Shown one piece after another: positions 46,626 to 54,927 of a stretch of DNA of 64,000 nt (positions within the stretch are counted from its first letter, which is position 1; the number at the start of each line of letters is the position of its first letter). The stretch is taken from assembly GCF_946886105.1 (NCBI RefSeq), contig NZ_CAMPHV010000006.1, positions 98,358 through 162,357 of the forward strand. The letters run 5' to 3'. Below the pieces are notes generated by a model. That model was not told the DNA's origin. It saw only the letters and a list, made by a program, of their open reading frames with translations, and did not search any database. Both the position numbers and the translations under genes were made by a program. Origin of the DNA: an uncultured Pseudomonas sp. (lineage in GTDB: Bacteria > Pseudomonadota > Gammaproteobacteria > Pseudomonadales > Pseudomonadaceae).

Positions 46626-47350
46626 ACGCCCTCGAAGTCAGCGACGTCGCGTTCGCCTATGGCCCGCGCCAGGCCCTGCAAGGCGTGGGGTTCAGCGTCG
46701 CACCCGGCAGTTTCGCCGCACTGCTGGGACCCAACGGCGCCGGCAAATCCACCTTGATCGCCCTGCTCACCCGCCTCTACGACCTGCAACAGGGCGATAT
46801 CCGGGTGATGGGCAGCAGCCTGCGCCAGCAACCGCGCGAGGCGCTGCGCCAGCTCGGCGTGGTGTTTCAGCAGAGCACCCTGGACCTCGACCTGAGCGTC
46901 GAACAGAACCTGCGCTACCACGCCGCCCTGCACGGTATCCCAAGGCGCGAGGCGCAGCTGCGGATCGACGAGGAGCTGACCCGCCAGCAGTTGATCGAGC
47001 GCCGCCACGACAAAGTCCGCGCGCTCAACTGCGGCCACCGCCGCCGCGTAGAAATCGCCCGCGCCCTGCTGCACAAACCGCGCTTGCTGTTGCTCGACGA
47101 AGCCAGCGTCGGCCTCGACCCGGCCAGCCGCCTGGCGCTCAACCGGCATGTCCGGCAACTGTGCCGCGACACCGGCCTGGCGGTGCTCTGGACCACCCAC
47201 CTGCTCGATGAAGTGCAAGCCAGCGACCAGTTGCTGATCCTCAACCGCGGGCACCTGGTCGCCCAGGGCATCGCCGGCCAGATCGGCTCCGACGACGCCA
47301 GTCTGGCGCAAACATTCGAGCGCCTGACCAGCAGTGAGGTGGCGGCATGA
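46622..47350 (+). CDS. ABC transporter ATPase of the PQQ alcohol system
   Basis: A 242-residue ATP-binding protein, start ATG 46622 overlapping the propeller stop by four bases. Walker A is GPNGAGKST (about residue 40), the Q-loop VVFQQ, the signature LNCGHRRRVEIARALL, and Walker B LLLLDEASVGLDP. The signature departs from LSGGQ (N for S, C for the first G, H for Q). With the permease at 47448 it forms an exporter related to DrrAB-type systems. Substrate unknown; PedC-type exporters of P. putida are linked to 2-phenylethanol use. Confidence 0.93.
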   Translation: MNALEVSDVAFAYGPRQALQGVGFSVAPGSFAALLGPNGAGKSTLIALLTRLYDLQQGDIRVMGSSLRQQPREALRQLGVVFQQSTLDLDLSVEQNLRYHAALHGIPRREAQLRIDEELTRQQLIERRHDKVRALNCGHRRRVEIARALLHKPRLLLLDEASVGLDPASRLALNRHVRQLCRDTGLAVLWTTHLLDEVQASDQLLILNRGHLVAQGIAGQIGSDDASLAQTFERLTSSEVAA

Positions 47351-47353
47351 GCG

Positions 47354-47415
47354 TGGGGTGCGCCGCGCGCACCGATGTGCGCGTCCGAGAACCCCTGGTG
47401 CGCATGGCGCACCCT
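47354..47415. repeat. Intergenic inverted repeat inside the ABC operon
   Basis: GGGGTGCGCCGCGCGCACC faces GGTGCGCATGGCGCACCC. It separates the ATPase (stop 47350) from the permease (start 47448), an insertion into a pair that would be expected to overlap or abut. Confidence 0.75.
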
Positions 47416-47447
47416 ACCCTTGCGCGCCCAACCCCGGAGTCCACACG

Positions 47448-48239
47448 ATGAACGCCTACTGGTACTGCCTCGCCGGCATCGTGCAACGCGAATGGCTGCG
47501 CTTCGTGCTGCAGCGCTCGCGCTTTCTCAGCGCCCTGGTGCGCCCGCTGCTGTGGCTGCTGGTGTTCGCCGCCGGCTTTCGCGCCGCCCTGGGCATCGCC
47601 ATCATCGCGCCCTACGACACCTACATCACCTACGAGACCTACATAGTCCCGGGGCTGGCCTGCATGATCCTGCTGTTCAACGGCATGCAGGGCTCGTTGT
47701 CGATGGTTTACGACCGCGAGATGGGCAGCATGCGCGTCTTGCTGACCAGCCCTTTACCACGGGCGTTTCTGCTCGCCGGCAAGCTGCTGGCGATCGCCTT
47801 GATCTCGCTGCTGCAGGTGTATGCCTTTCTCGCCATCGCCTGGTTCTACGGCGTACAGCCGCCGCTCTGGGGCTTGCTTGCCGCCCTGCCGGCGCTGCTG
47901 CTGGTGGCGTTGCTGCTGAGCGCCCTGGGTTTGCTGTTGTCGAACGGCATTCGCCAGCTGGAGAACTTCGCCGGGGTGATGAATTTCGTGATCTTCCCGC
48001 TGTTCTTCCTCTCCTCGGCGCTTTACCCGCTGTGGAAGATGCGCGAAGCCAGCGAATGGCTGTACTGGCTGTGCGCGCTCAACCCGTTCAGCCATGCGGT
48101 GGAGCTGGTGCGCTACGCCCTCTATCAGCGCCTGAACCTCACCGCCCTGCTGGTGTGCCTGGGCCTGACCGCGCTGTTCGCGGTGCTCGCGGTAGTCACA
48201 TTCAACCCGCAGCACGCCGCCCTGCGCCGGGCCAGCTAA
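47448..48239 (+). CDS. pedC: ABC transporter permease, PedC type
   Basis: A 263-residue ABC-2 permease from ATG 47448. Six hydrophobic segments are visible, with the amphipathic entry REWLRFVLQRSRFLSALVRP, the ETYIVPGLACMILLFNGMQG segment, the conserved DREMGSMRVLLTSPLPRAFL and FPLFFLSSALYPLWKM. It pairs with the ATPase upstream. The family is named PedC in P. putida phenylethanol metabolism. Direction (export) is inferred from the ABC-2 family. It is 97 bases from the ATPase because of a repeat insertion. Confidence 0.9.
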   Translation: MNAYWYCLAGIVQREWLRFVLQRSRFLSALVRPLLWLLVFAAGFRAALGIAIIAPYDTYITYETYIVPGLACMILLFNGMQGSLSMVYDREMGSMRVLLTSPLPRAFLLAGKLLAIALISLLQVYAFLAIAWFYGVQPPLWGLLAALPALLLVALLLSALGLLLSNGIRQLENFAGVMNFVIFPLFFLSSALYPLWKMREASEWLYWLCALNPFSHAVELVRYALYQRLNLTALLVCLGLTALFAVLAVVTFNPQHAALRRAS

Positions 48240-48244
48240 GCCCA

Positions 48245-48326
48245 TTCGCGGCTAAAGCGGAACGCCGCCCGGCCGCTCCTACAAAAAAAGCGCATACCCC
48301 GTGGGAGGGGCTTTAGCCGCGAACAT
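48245..48326. repeat. REP-like hairpins after pedC
   Basis: TTCGCGGCTAAAGCGGAACG with GGCCGCTCCTAC, and GTGGGAGGGGCTTTAGCCGC, form facing REP units between pedC and the CXXCW-type gene. Confidence 0.8.
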
Positions 48327-48341
48327 CTGTTCGCGCCTCTA

Positions 48342-48354
48342 CTACTTTGGTACT
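48342..48354. promoter_or_regulatory. TTGGTA box upstream of the CXXCW-type gene
   Basis: CTACTTTGGTACTG, about 95 bases before the GTG at 48448. It is close to the inverse of the pqqF-upstream box (CTACTTTGGTAGC on the minus strand). Confidence 0.55.
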
Positions 48355-48447
48355 GCTTTTACTCTCCAACGTAGAATTTCCAAAGCCTCGCCATTGGCCT
48401 GTAATACCTCCATAAAAAGAACCGCTACTTAAGCGAGGAGGTATCCG

Positions 48448-48993
48448 GTGGCAATGCGACCCGCTGCTTTGCTGGTGCTCAATGGTCTGCTGGCCCTGGC
48501 CTGCATGGCGCATGCCGAGCCGCCGCTGTTTTCGGCCGCGGGCTACCGCATCGAGCACTACCGCAGCCCGACCCCGATGCATAACGAGTACGCCCGCCCC
48601 CTCGACACCGCGGCCCTGCAACGGCTGTTGATCGAACAGCCCCACGCCCGCCTGATCGATGTCTACCGCCGTCCCTGGCGGCATGGTCAGTTCATCGAAG
48701 ACGAAGCCCACGCCAACCTGCCGGACAGCCTGTGGCTGGCCAACACCGGCGACGGCGAACTGGACATGCAATGGCAGACCTACTTCAGCCATCATCTGCA
48801 ACAGGCCAGCCACAACGACAAAGGTTGGCCGTTGGTGTTCTACTGTCGCGCCGACTGCTGGCTCGGCTGGAACGCGGCGAAACGCGCCCACGCCATGGGC
48901 TATAACAACCTCTACTGGTACCGCGATGGCATCGACGGCTGGCAGCAGGCCGGCTTGCCGTTGATCCCGGCACAACCGGCGGCCCTGCCCTGA
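48448..48993 (+). CDS. PQQ-associated CXXCW-type rhodanese-like protein
   Basis: A 181-residue secreted protein (MAMRPAALLVLNGLLALACM-AHA). GTG 48448 has GAGGAGGT five bases upstream; ATG 48454 is the alternative. The mature part has a rhodanese-like layout with RLIDVYRRPW and, near the C-terminal third, PLVFYCRADCWLGWNAAKRA, whose two cysteines and Trp define this PQQ-linked family. Role unknown; possibly sulfur handling or redox folding in the periplasm. It lies 80 bases upstream of the response regulator gene and may be co-transcribed. Confidence 0.9.
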   Translation: MAMRPAALLVLNGLLALACMAHAEPPLFSAAGYRIEHYRSPTPMHNEYARPLDTAALQRLLIEQPHARLIDVYRRPWRHGQFIEDEAHANLPDSLWLANTGDGELDMQWQTYFSHHLQQASHNDKGWPLVFYCRADCWLGWNAAKRAHAMGYNNLYWYRDGIDGWQQAGLPLIPAQPAALP

Positions 48994-49073
48994 TAGTCTG
49001 CCCGGATAAGCACAAAGATTCTTTGCCGACGGCTGGAAGCCACGCCAGAATTACAACAATGAGGTGAGCGACC

Positions 49074-49739
49074 ATGTACAAAATTCTAATTGCCGACGAC
49101 CACCCGCTGTTTCGCGAAGCCATCCACAACGTCATCAGCGACGGCTTCGCCGGCAGCGAAATCCTCGAAACCGCCGACCTCGACAGCGCCCTGGCGCTGA
49201 CCCTGGAACACGACGACCTCGACCTGATCCTGCTCGACCTGAACATGCCCGGCATGCACGGCCTCAACGGCCTGATGCAACTGCGCAACGAGGCGCCGAC
49301 CATCCCAGTGGTGATCGTCTCCGCCGAACAGGACAAGCAAGTCGTGCTGCAGGCCATCACCTACGGAGCCGTGGGTTTCATCACCAAATCCTCGCCGCGC
49401 GCGCAGATGACCGACGCCATCCAGCAGATCCTCAACGGCAACGTCTACCTGCCGCCGGACATCATCCGCACCCAGGGCAACAGCTCGCGACGCAGCCACC
49501 CGGAAAACCCGAGCATCTCCGCCGAACTGCTGCAGGCCCTGACCCGCAAACAACTGCTGGTGCTGGAACGCATGACCAAGGGCGAGTCCAACAAACAGAT
49601 CGCCTACAGCCTGGACATCGCCGAAACCACGGTCAAAGCCCACGTCTCGGCGATCCTGCGCAAGCTCAACGTGCATAACCGGGTGCAGGCGATCCTCTCG
49701 GCCGGCGATATCGACTTCGCGGCTTATTTACGGCGTTAA
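49074..49739 (+). CDS. agmR: LuxR-type response regulator of the alcohol island
   Basis: A 221-residue response regulator. Receiver: [18 protein letters not shown], phospho-acceptor D55 in [21 protein letters not shown] and the conserved lysine in FITKSSP. C-terminal LuxR/NarL helix-turn-helix: [39 protein letters not shown]. It corresponds to AgmR/ErbR/PedR1, the activator of PQQ alcohol dehydrogenase genes. No cognate sensor kinase is adjacent. The TTGGTAG boxes of this region are plausible targets (inference). Confidence 0.93.
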   Translation: MYKILIADDHPLFREAIHNVISDGFAGSEILETADLDSALALTLEHDDLDLILLDLNMPGMHGLNGLMQLRNEAPTIPVVIVSAEQDKQVVLQAITYGAVGFITKSSPRAQMTDAIQQILNGNVYLPPDIIRTQGNSSRRSHPENPSISAELLQALTRKQLLVLERMTKGESNKQIAYSLDIAETTVKAHVSAILRKLNVHNRVQAILSAGDIDFAAYLRR

Positions 49740-49760
49740 CAGATGCATGAAGCCAGCCTC

Positions 49761-49828
49761 GTAGGATGGGTTAGGCGCCCACCGATCTGCTGGTGAGCGC
49801 ATAACCAAACGCGCCGTAACCCATCATC
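49761..49828. repeat. Repeat preceding the RAYT gene
   Basis: GTAGGATGGGTTAGGCGCCC faces GGCG...CGTAACCCATCATCG. It lies about 100 bases before the REP-associated transposase. Confidence 0.75.
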
Positions 49829-49927
49829 GCTATATCCATCGCCACGGCTTTCCCCGTGATCGCTAGCTGGCCATCACCTCGTCACCCGCTAAACTCCCAC
49901 CGTACTTCTCTGCAAAGGAATGCAGCC

Positions 49928-50455
49928 ATGACCGCTTACCGTCGCGACTGGACGCCGGGCGCCACCTGGTTCTTTACCCTTAACCTGGCCGAACGCCAAC
50001 GCGACTTGCTCACCACGCGAATCGACCTATTGCGTGCCAGCTTTGCCAGGGTGATGCACCGGCATCCGTGGCGGATCGATGCGATCGTGATCCTCCCCGA
50101 TCACCTGCATGCCCTGTGTACGCTGCCACCTGGCGATGCGGACTTTGCGCTGCGCTGGCGGCTGATCAAAACCGCTTTCTCCCGCGCCCTGCCCCGTCAC
50201 GAACGGATCGGCGCCAGTCGCCTGGGCAGAGGCGAACGCGGTATCTGGCAGCGGCGTTATTGGGAGCATCGCATTCGCGATGACCAGGACTTCGCCCGGC
50301 ACATCGATTACATCCATAACAACCCGCGCAAACATGGCCACGTACAACGGCTCGCGGACTGGCCGTGGTCGTCCTTTCATCGGTATGTACAGGCGGGGTT
50401 GTTGCCCGAGGATTGGGGCGGAGGCGATGAGCAGGATCGCGAATACGGTGAGTAG
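49928..50455 (+). CDS. REP-associated tyrosine transposase (RAYT)
   Basis: A 175-residue protein of the Y1/HUH superfamily from ATG 49928 (AAAGGAATGCAGCC upstream). It has the HUH motif in IVILPDHLHALC and the catalytic tyrosine in RHIDYIHNNPRKHG, plus the WQRRYWEHRIRDDQDF segment. Such single-copy enzymes are thought to spread REP palindromes. Repeats of matching type lie on both sides: 49761-49828 and 50523-50667. The frame is intact. Confidence 0.92.
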   Translation: MTAYRRDWTPGATWFFTLNLAERQRDLLTTRIDLLRASFARVMHRHPWRIDAIVILPDHLHALCTLPPGDADFALRWRLIKTAFSRALPRHERIGASRLGRGERGIWQRRYWEHRIRDDQDFARHIDYIHNNPRKHGHVQRLADWPWSSFHRYVQAGLLPEDWGGGDEQDREYGE

Positions 50456-50522
50456 GGATGGCGGGAGTGATTGCGTATGGCTTGTCAGATCTGCAAACGC
50501 CGCGGTTACCGAGCGATTCCCG

Positions 50523-50667
50523 GTAGGATGGTGTTGAGCGTAGCGATACCCATCACAACCAAATGCAGACTTACGCAAGAATCAAGGTGGCAACAGCTGT
50601 ATGCAGGCTGCCTAATGGTGACTCATCGTCCCCTTGATGGGTATCGCTTCGCTCAACCGCATCCTAC
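50523..50667. repeat. Paired palindromes following the RAYT gene
   Basis: GTAGGATGGTGTTGAGCGTA (from 50523) and its inverse CGCTCAACCGCATCCTAC (to 50667), both continuing into GCGATACCCATCA / TGATGGGTATCGC, form a large inverted repeat. The same family occurs at 17462-17583. Confidence 0.8.
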
Positions 50668-50699
50668 AAAAGCCGCCCTCTCAACTGGCAACGCAATCC

Positions 50700-53339
50700 T
50701 CAACCCGCCCCACGCTCCAACAAATGACTCATCGCCGTTTTCAGCTTCATCGGCCGTACCGGTTTGTGCATCAGGGTGTGGCCGAGTTCGCGCATCTGCT
50801 GTTTCAGTTCGTTGCTGTAGTTGGCGGTGATCATCAGTGCCGGTAGCGGTGTGCTGCGGCGGGCGTTGATCAGGGCGACGGCGTCGACGCCGTTGTGGCC
50901 GTCGTCGAGGTGGTAGTCGGCGATCAGCAGGTCGGCGTCGGCGTGGTAGTTGTCGACCTGGCGCGCCAGGTCTTCTTCCGATAGCGCGGTGACCACCTGG
51001 CAACCCCAGGCTTCGAGCAAGGTGCGCATGCCGGCGCAGATCGCCGCGTCGTTATCCAGTACCCAGATGCGTGAGCCGCTGAGGCGTTCGAGCAATAGAT
51101 CGGGCGTCTCGTGCACCACCCGGGCGCGAGGCGCGCGGGTGGTCAGCGGCACTTCCACGGCGAACATCGAGCCGCGCCCCAGTTGCGAGCGGACGTGAAT
51201 GCGGTGGCCGAGCATACGCGCGATCTTGTCGACGATCGCCAGGCCCAGGCCCAGGCCGCGGTCCTGTTTGCGGTGGGTGACGTCGCCGCGTTTGAACTCC
51301 TGGAAGATCTCGCCGAGCTTGTCCTCGGCGATGCCGATGCCGGTGTCCCAGACCTCGATCGACAGGCGCTGCCGGTGCCGACGGCAGCCGAGCAGGATGC
51401 GCCCGCTGGTGGTGTAGCGGATGGCATTGCTGAGCAGGTTGCGCAGGATCCGCGCGAGCAGCTGGATATCGCTGCGCACCAGCGCCGAGCTGGGGATGAA
51501 GTCCAGGCGCAGGCCTTCGCTGCCGGCGATCTGGTGGTATTCGGCGGCGAGGTTTTCCAGCAGTTCGCTGACCGCGAAGGGGGCGATGTCCGGCTTGATC
51601 AGCCCGGCGTCGAGCTTGGAGATATCCACCAGGGTGCCGAGCAGGCTTTCCACGTCCTCCAGGGAGTTGCTGACGTTGCGCACCAGGCCGGCGCTGCCCG
51701 CCAGCTCGCGTTTCTCCAGCAGCGCGCTGGTGAACAGGCGCGCGGCGTTCAACGGCTGCAGCAGGTCGTGGCTGACCGCGGCGAGGAATTTGGTTTTCGA
51801 CAGGTTGGCCTGCTCGGCCTCACCCTTGGCCTCGCGCAGGCGCGCTTCCATCTGCGTGCGCTCGTCGATTTCGCGGCGCAGCTGCTGGTTGACCGTGGTC
51901 AGCTCGGCGGTGCGTTCGCGCACCCGTTGCTCGAGGTGCTGATAGGCCTGATGCAGCGCTTCGGCGGTGCGCCGGCGCTCGGTGATATCGCGGATCAGCA
52001 CGAAGATCCCGACCACTTCGCCGCTGGCCTGCCGGTTCGGCACGTAGGAACGCAGCATGTAGCGCTCCTGACCGCTGTGGTTGGTTTCGGCGACGTCGAA
52101 GGTCACGCTCTCGCCGGACAGCGCCCGTTCGATATAGGGCTCCAGGCGCCGACAATGGTCTTCGCTGTGCACCTCGCGCAGGCTCTGGCCGAGCATCGCG
52201 CCGCGCGGCCAGCAGTACCATTCCTCGTAGACCTTGTTGGTGAACTCGTAGACCAGATCGGCATTCAGGTAGGCGATCAGCGCCGGTACATGGTCGGTGA
52301 TCAGGCGGATCCAGCGTTCGCTTTCGCTGAGCGCTTCGGCGTGCCGGTAGCGCTCGGTGATGTCGGTGAAGGTGTTGACGAAACCGCCGGTGGGCAACGC
52401 ATGGGTGCGCACCTCGAGCATGCGGCCGTCGAACAGGCGCAGCTCCAGTTCCTCGATCGGCCGGCCGTTGGCGTCACGGCTGGCGGGGGTCAGCAGGGCC
52501 AGTTCGCTGTCGGCCATCACCTCGGCGAACGGCCGGTGCGCATTGATCGGCGCCAGGCCGCAGAGGTCGAGGAAGCGGTGGTTCCACAACTCCAGGGTGC
52601 CTTCGGCGTTGACCATGGCCATGCCCTGGGACAGGTTGTCGACGGCACGTTGCAGCAGCCGCGACTTCTGCGCCAGGGCCTGCTCGCGGCGCTGGGTTTC
52701 GTTGAGTTTGACCTCGGTGATATCGGTATAGAGGATCACCAGGCCGCCCTCGCGGGTCGGCCGCTCGCTGACCTGCACCCAGCGCCCGTCGCGCAGGCGG
52801 TAGAGCATCTGCTCGCCTTCCTTGCTGCGCTGTTCCTCGACCACCAGGCCGGTGCTGATGCTCAGGCGTTTGATTTCCGCCAGGCGGGTGCCGGCGCTGA
52901 TGCGCGCGCGGCTATGGGCCCAGAACGACTTGAAGTGGCTGTTGAACAGGACGATGCGCTGTTCGCGGTCGAACAGCACGAAGCCGTCGGAAATGCTCTC
53001 GATGGCGTCGATCAGATGCTGGTGCGCGGTTTCCGCGCGCAGACGCGCGTCGCTGAGCAACTGGTTGCTGGATTTCAGCTCGGCCATCGCCTGGTTCAGC
53101 GCGTCGGTGCGTTCGCGCACCTGCTCGGCCAGCACCACCGAATGCTGGAACGCGGCATAGGCGTCGTCGCCGCGCGAGTGCACCGACTCGACCCGTTCGA
53201 TCAGTGCGGCGTTTATGCGTTTGAGCTTGAGGTTTTCCTTTTCCAGCGCCTGGCAACGGGCGTGCAGCTCGACGGCATCAACCCCGGCCAGGTCGGCCGA
53301 TGGCGACTCCGGTGAAGGTCTGGTTGATGTGCATACCAT
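50700..53339 (-). CDS. nahK: Hybrid sensor histidine kinase, NahK/ErcS' type
   Basis: An 879-residue soluble hybrid kinase. A coiled coil (about 25-110) is followed by three PAS-like domains (SISDGFVLFDREQRIVLFNS, LSQGMAMVNAEGTLELWNHR, VPALIAYLNADLVYEFTNKV), another coiled coil, the His box FLAAVSHDLLQPLNAARLF (His near 525), the ATPase boxes RNLLSNAIRYTTSGRIL and GLGLGLAIVDKIA, and a C-terminal receiver with its Asp near 806 (LLIADYHLDDG). No membrane segment. In P. aeruginosa the homologue works with NosP in nitric-oxide control of biofilm and sits by the exa genes. It overlaps nosP by 62 bases. Confidence 0.93.
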   Translation of the reverse strand: MVCTSTRPSPESPSADLAGVDAVELHARCQALEKENLKLKRINAALIERVESVHSRGDDAYAAFQHSVVLAEQVRERTDALNQAMAELKSSNQLLSDARLRAETAHQHLIDAIESISDGFVLFDREQRIVLFNSHFKSFWAHSRARISAGTRLAEIKRLSISTGLVVEEQRSKEGEQMLYRLRDGRWVQVSERPTREGGLVILYTDITEVKLNETQRREQALAQKSRLLQRAVDNLSQGMAMVNAEGTLELWNHRFLDLCGLAPINAHRPFAEVMADSELALLTPASRDANGRPIEELELRLFDGRMLEVRTHALPTGGFVNTFTDITERYRHAEALSESERWIRLITDHVPALIAYLNADLVYEFTNKVYEEWYCWPRGAMLGQSLREVHSEDHCRRLEPYIERALSGESVTFDVAETNHSGQERYMLRSYVPNRQASGEVVGIFVLIRDITERRRTAEALHQAYQHLEQRVRERTAELTTVNQQLRREIDERTQMEARLREAKGEAEQANLSKTKFLAAVSHDLLQPLNAARLFTSALLEKRELAGSAGLVRNVSNSLEDVESLLGTLVDISKLDAGLIKPDIAPFAVSELLENLAAEYHQIAGSEGLRLDFIPSSALVRSDIQLLARILRNLLSNAIRYTTSGRILLGCRRHRQRLSIEVWDTGIGIAEDKLGEIFQEFKRGDVTHRKQDRGLGLGLAIVDKIARMLGHRIHVRSQLGRGSMFAVEVPLTTRAPRARVVHETPDLLLERLSGSRIWVLDNDAAICAGMRTLLEAWGCQVVTALSEEDLARQVDNYHADADLLIADYHLDDGHNGVDAVALINARRSTPLPALMITANYSNELKQQMRELGHTLMHKPVRPMKLKTAMSHLLERGAG

Positions 53340-54444
53340 TGAACTGCTCTCCGTAGGTGTTGAACCCTATGACTGGCTGGTTACGCAGAAACGCCGAGAC
53401 CGGCTCGACGCCGCCCTGGTCTTCGATTTCCAGGCGGCGCAGAAAACAATCGCAGCCGATGGTCAGCAGCAAGGGCCCGAGCCGCTCGCGCAGGCCGGCG
53501 AACACCGTTTCGAGGTTCGGCAACAAAGGCCCCGGACGCATGGCGGTGAGCACGATGCCGTTCTCCACCGCGCAGTAGAACGTCAGGCTGAGGTCCTCGT
53601 TGACCCGCTGGATCGAGCGCACGTAGTACTGCTCGCTGATCCGCACGGCCACGGGGTGGGCGGCGAATACCCGGTGATCCAGCGCCTCCAGCGGCACGCC
53701 GATCAACTCGGCGTACTCCTGCGCGGCCGGCGCCGCGTTCAGCTCGTAGACCCGCCGGCTGGCGCTGTCGGCACGGGTCACCACCAATTTGTCGGCGCTG
53801 GGCTGAATGTGGTGGGTGCTGAACACTTCGAAATCCAGCCAGGTGTTGAACAGCACCACCACCGCCGCGCCGGTATGGAACTCGCCGCCGTAGTAGACAT
53901 GGGTGTGGGTCAACTGATTGTCGTCGCCGGCCGAACCGCCGAAATGCGGGATGCTGCCGAGGGCCGCGCTGAGCGCGCCGAGCACCACTTCCTCGCGGCT
54001 GGACAGACCGTCGAGCAGGGTCAGGGCGAAGCTGTGGCCCTTGATCGAAGCCAGTTCGTTGGCGCGACAATCCTTGACCAGACGCTCGACCAGTTGCTGG
54101 GCGTCGATCAGGCTGAAGCGTTCCATTTCGTCGATCAGCGCGCTGGCGATCGAGAAGCTGCGATGGTCGAAGCCCACCGCGCTGACGCAGCCGCGGCCAT
54201 AGCCGTGGGGAGTGATTTCCCCGGCACTGGTGCAACCGATCAGGTTGATCCCGCCGAAATGCGACTCCAGCGCTTCGCCGAGGCGTTGCAGGTCATAGGC
54301 GGCGGAGCAGAAAAACAGCACGAAGCCCAGATGCGGGTGGATCAGCTGGCGCGCCAATTCCTGCGCCACCAGCTCGACGTCGGCGGCGCTCGATGTGGCG
54401 GTGATCACGCCTTCCGTCTGTCCTTGCTGCATAACTCGCCCCAT
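53278..54444 (-). CDS. nosP: NosP-type FIST-domain sensor protein
   Basis: A 388-residue protein with FIST-N and FIST-C domains: LGFVLFFCSAAYDLQRLGEA, INLIGCTSAGEITPHGYGRG, HFGGSAGDDNQLTHTHVYYG, then QEYAELIGVPLEAL and FNTYGEQFNGMHINQTFTGV. FIST proteins are sensory; NosP (PA1975, from memory) binds NO through heme and controls the adjacent kinase NahK. The gene order is the same here, and translation of nahK starts inside the end of nosP, which implies tight coupling. No signal peptide; cytoplasmic. Confidence 0.9.
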   Translation of the reverse strand: MGRVMQQGQTEGVITATSSAADVELVAQELARQLIHPHLGFVLFFCSAAYDLQRLGEALESHFGGINLIGCTSAGEITPHGYGRGCVSAVGFDHRSFSIASALIDEMERFSLIDAQQLVERLVKDCRANELASIKGHSFALTLLDGLSSREEVVLGALSAALGSIPHFGGSAGDDNQLTHTHVYYGGEFHTGAAVVVLFNTWLDFEVFSTHHIQPSADKLVVTRADSASRRVYELNAAPAAQEYAELIGVPLEALDHRVFAAHPVAVRISEQYYVRSIQRVNEDLSLTFYCAVENGIVLTAMRPGPLLPNLETVFAGLRERLGPLLLTIGCDCFLRRLEIEDQGGVEPVSAFLRNQPVIGFNTYGEQFNGMHINQTFTGVAIGRPGRG

Positions 54445-54518
54445 AAAAAACCCAACTTTCCGGGATCGATTTTACGAAGCTCCCCGCCCGCGCCCCATTC
54501 CACTTGAGTAGCGCCGGC

Positions 54519-54533
54519 CTAGTCCCTAAGTAG
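54519..54533. promoter_or_regulatory. Variant TTGGTAG box upstream of nosP
   Basis: CTAGTCCCTAAGTAG matches 13 of 15 bases of CTAGTCCCTTGGTAG (43733). It lies 75 bases before nosP and just after the stop of the small membrane-peptide gene. Confidence 0.5.
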
Positions 54534-54556
54534 CATGATCGTGGGAGCGGACCGGC

Positions 54557-54649
54557 TCACAGACAGCGCATCAGGAAAATCGGCAAAGCCGCGAACAACA
54601 GCGTCATAGGCGAGAGGATCAGCAGTAATTCCAGGCTGTGGAGCTCCAT
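54557..54649 (-). CDS. Candidate 30-residue small membrane protein
   Basis: ATG 54649 to TGA 54557 encodes 30 residues beginning MELHSLELLLILSPMTLLFA. Apart from a short polar N-terminus and an Arg-Cys-Leu end, it is one hydrophobic helix. GCGAGGTGA, a strong ribosome site, lies four to five bases upstream. It sits between the porin and nosP on the same strand. No known family comes to mind. It may be a small regulatory subunit of a membrane or periplasmic complex in the alcohol island; that is a guess. Confidence 0.6.
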   Translation of the reverse strand: MELHSLELLLILSPMTLLFAALPIFLMRCL

Positions 54650-54761
54650 ATTCACCTCGCAAAAAAGACCAGGGTGGATTGCCAGCCGCAGGGCGAGCAC
54701 GGTCTATGGCCTCGTAAGATGGACATGCCGAAGGCTTGTCCACCATGCGCATGCCAGTTCC

Positions 54762-54832
54762 GTAGCCCGGATGAAATCCGGGAGCGATTGGCCAGGCTCT
54801 GGATTTCCCCGGACTAGGCTTATCCAGGCTAC
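54762..54832. repeat. REP-like inverted repeat (GTAGCCCGGATG type)
   Basis: GTAGCCCGGATGAAATCCGG with the facing CCCCGGACTAGGC...CAGGCTAC. It lies between the porin terminator and the small membrane-protein gene. Confidence 0.8.
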
Positions 54833-54874
54833 GAAGAGCGAGGCCCAACATTGGATCGCCCATACCTGCCGGAT

Positions 54875-54911
54875 AAAAAAATGCCGCTCACCTGAACCAA
54901 GTGAACGGCAT
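54875..54911 (-). terminator. Intrinsic terminator of the porin gene
   Basis: On the minus strand ATGCCGTTCAC pairs with GTGAGCGGCAT (11 bp, one G-U) and is followed by seven T. It lies 17 bases after the porin stop. Confidence 0.92.
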
Positions 54912-54927
54912 TCGGCACCAGCGTTGC

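Noticed and set aside
51111..53315. 734-codon plus-strand open frame opposite nahK
   Set aside because: Shadow of the kinase gene, whose domains are unambiguous on the minus strand.
54449..54512. Possible pqqA-like peptide gene near the pqq-related genes
   Set aside because: No frame with the Glu-x3-Tyr core of PqqA was found here or around pqqF.
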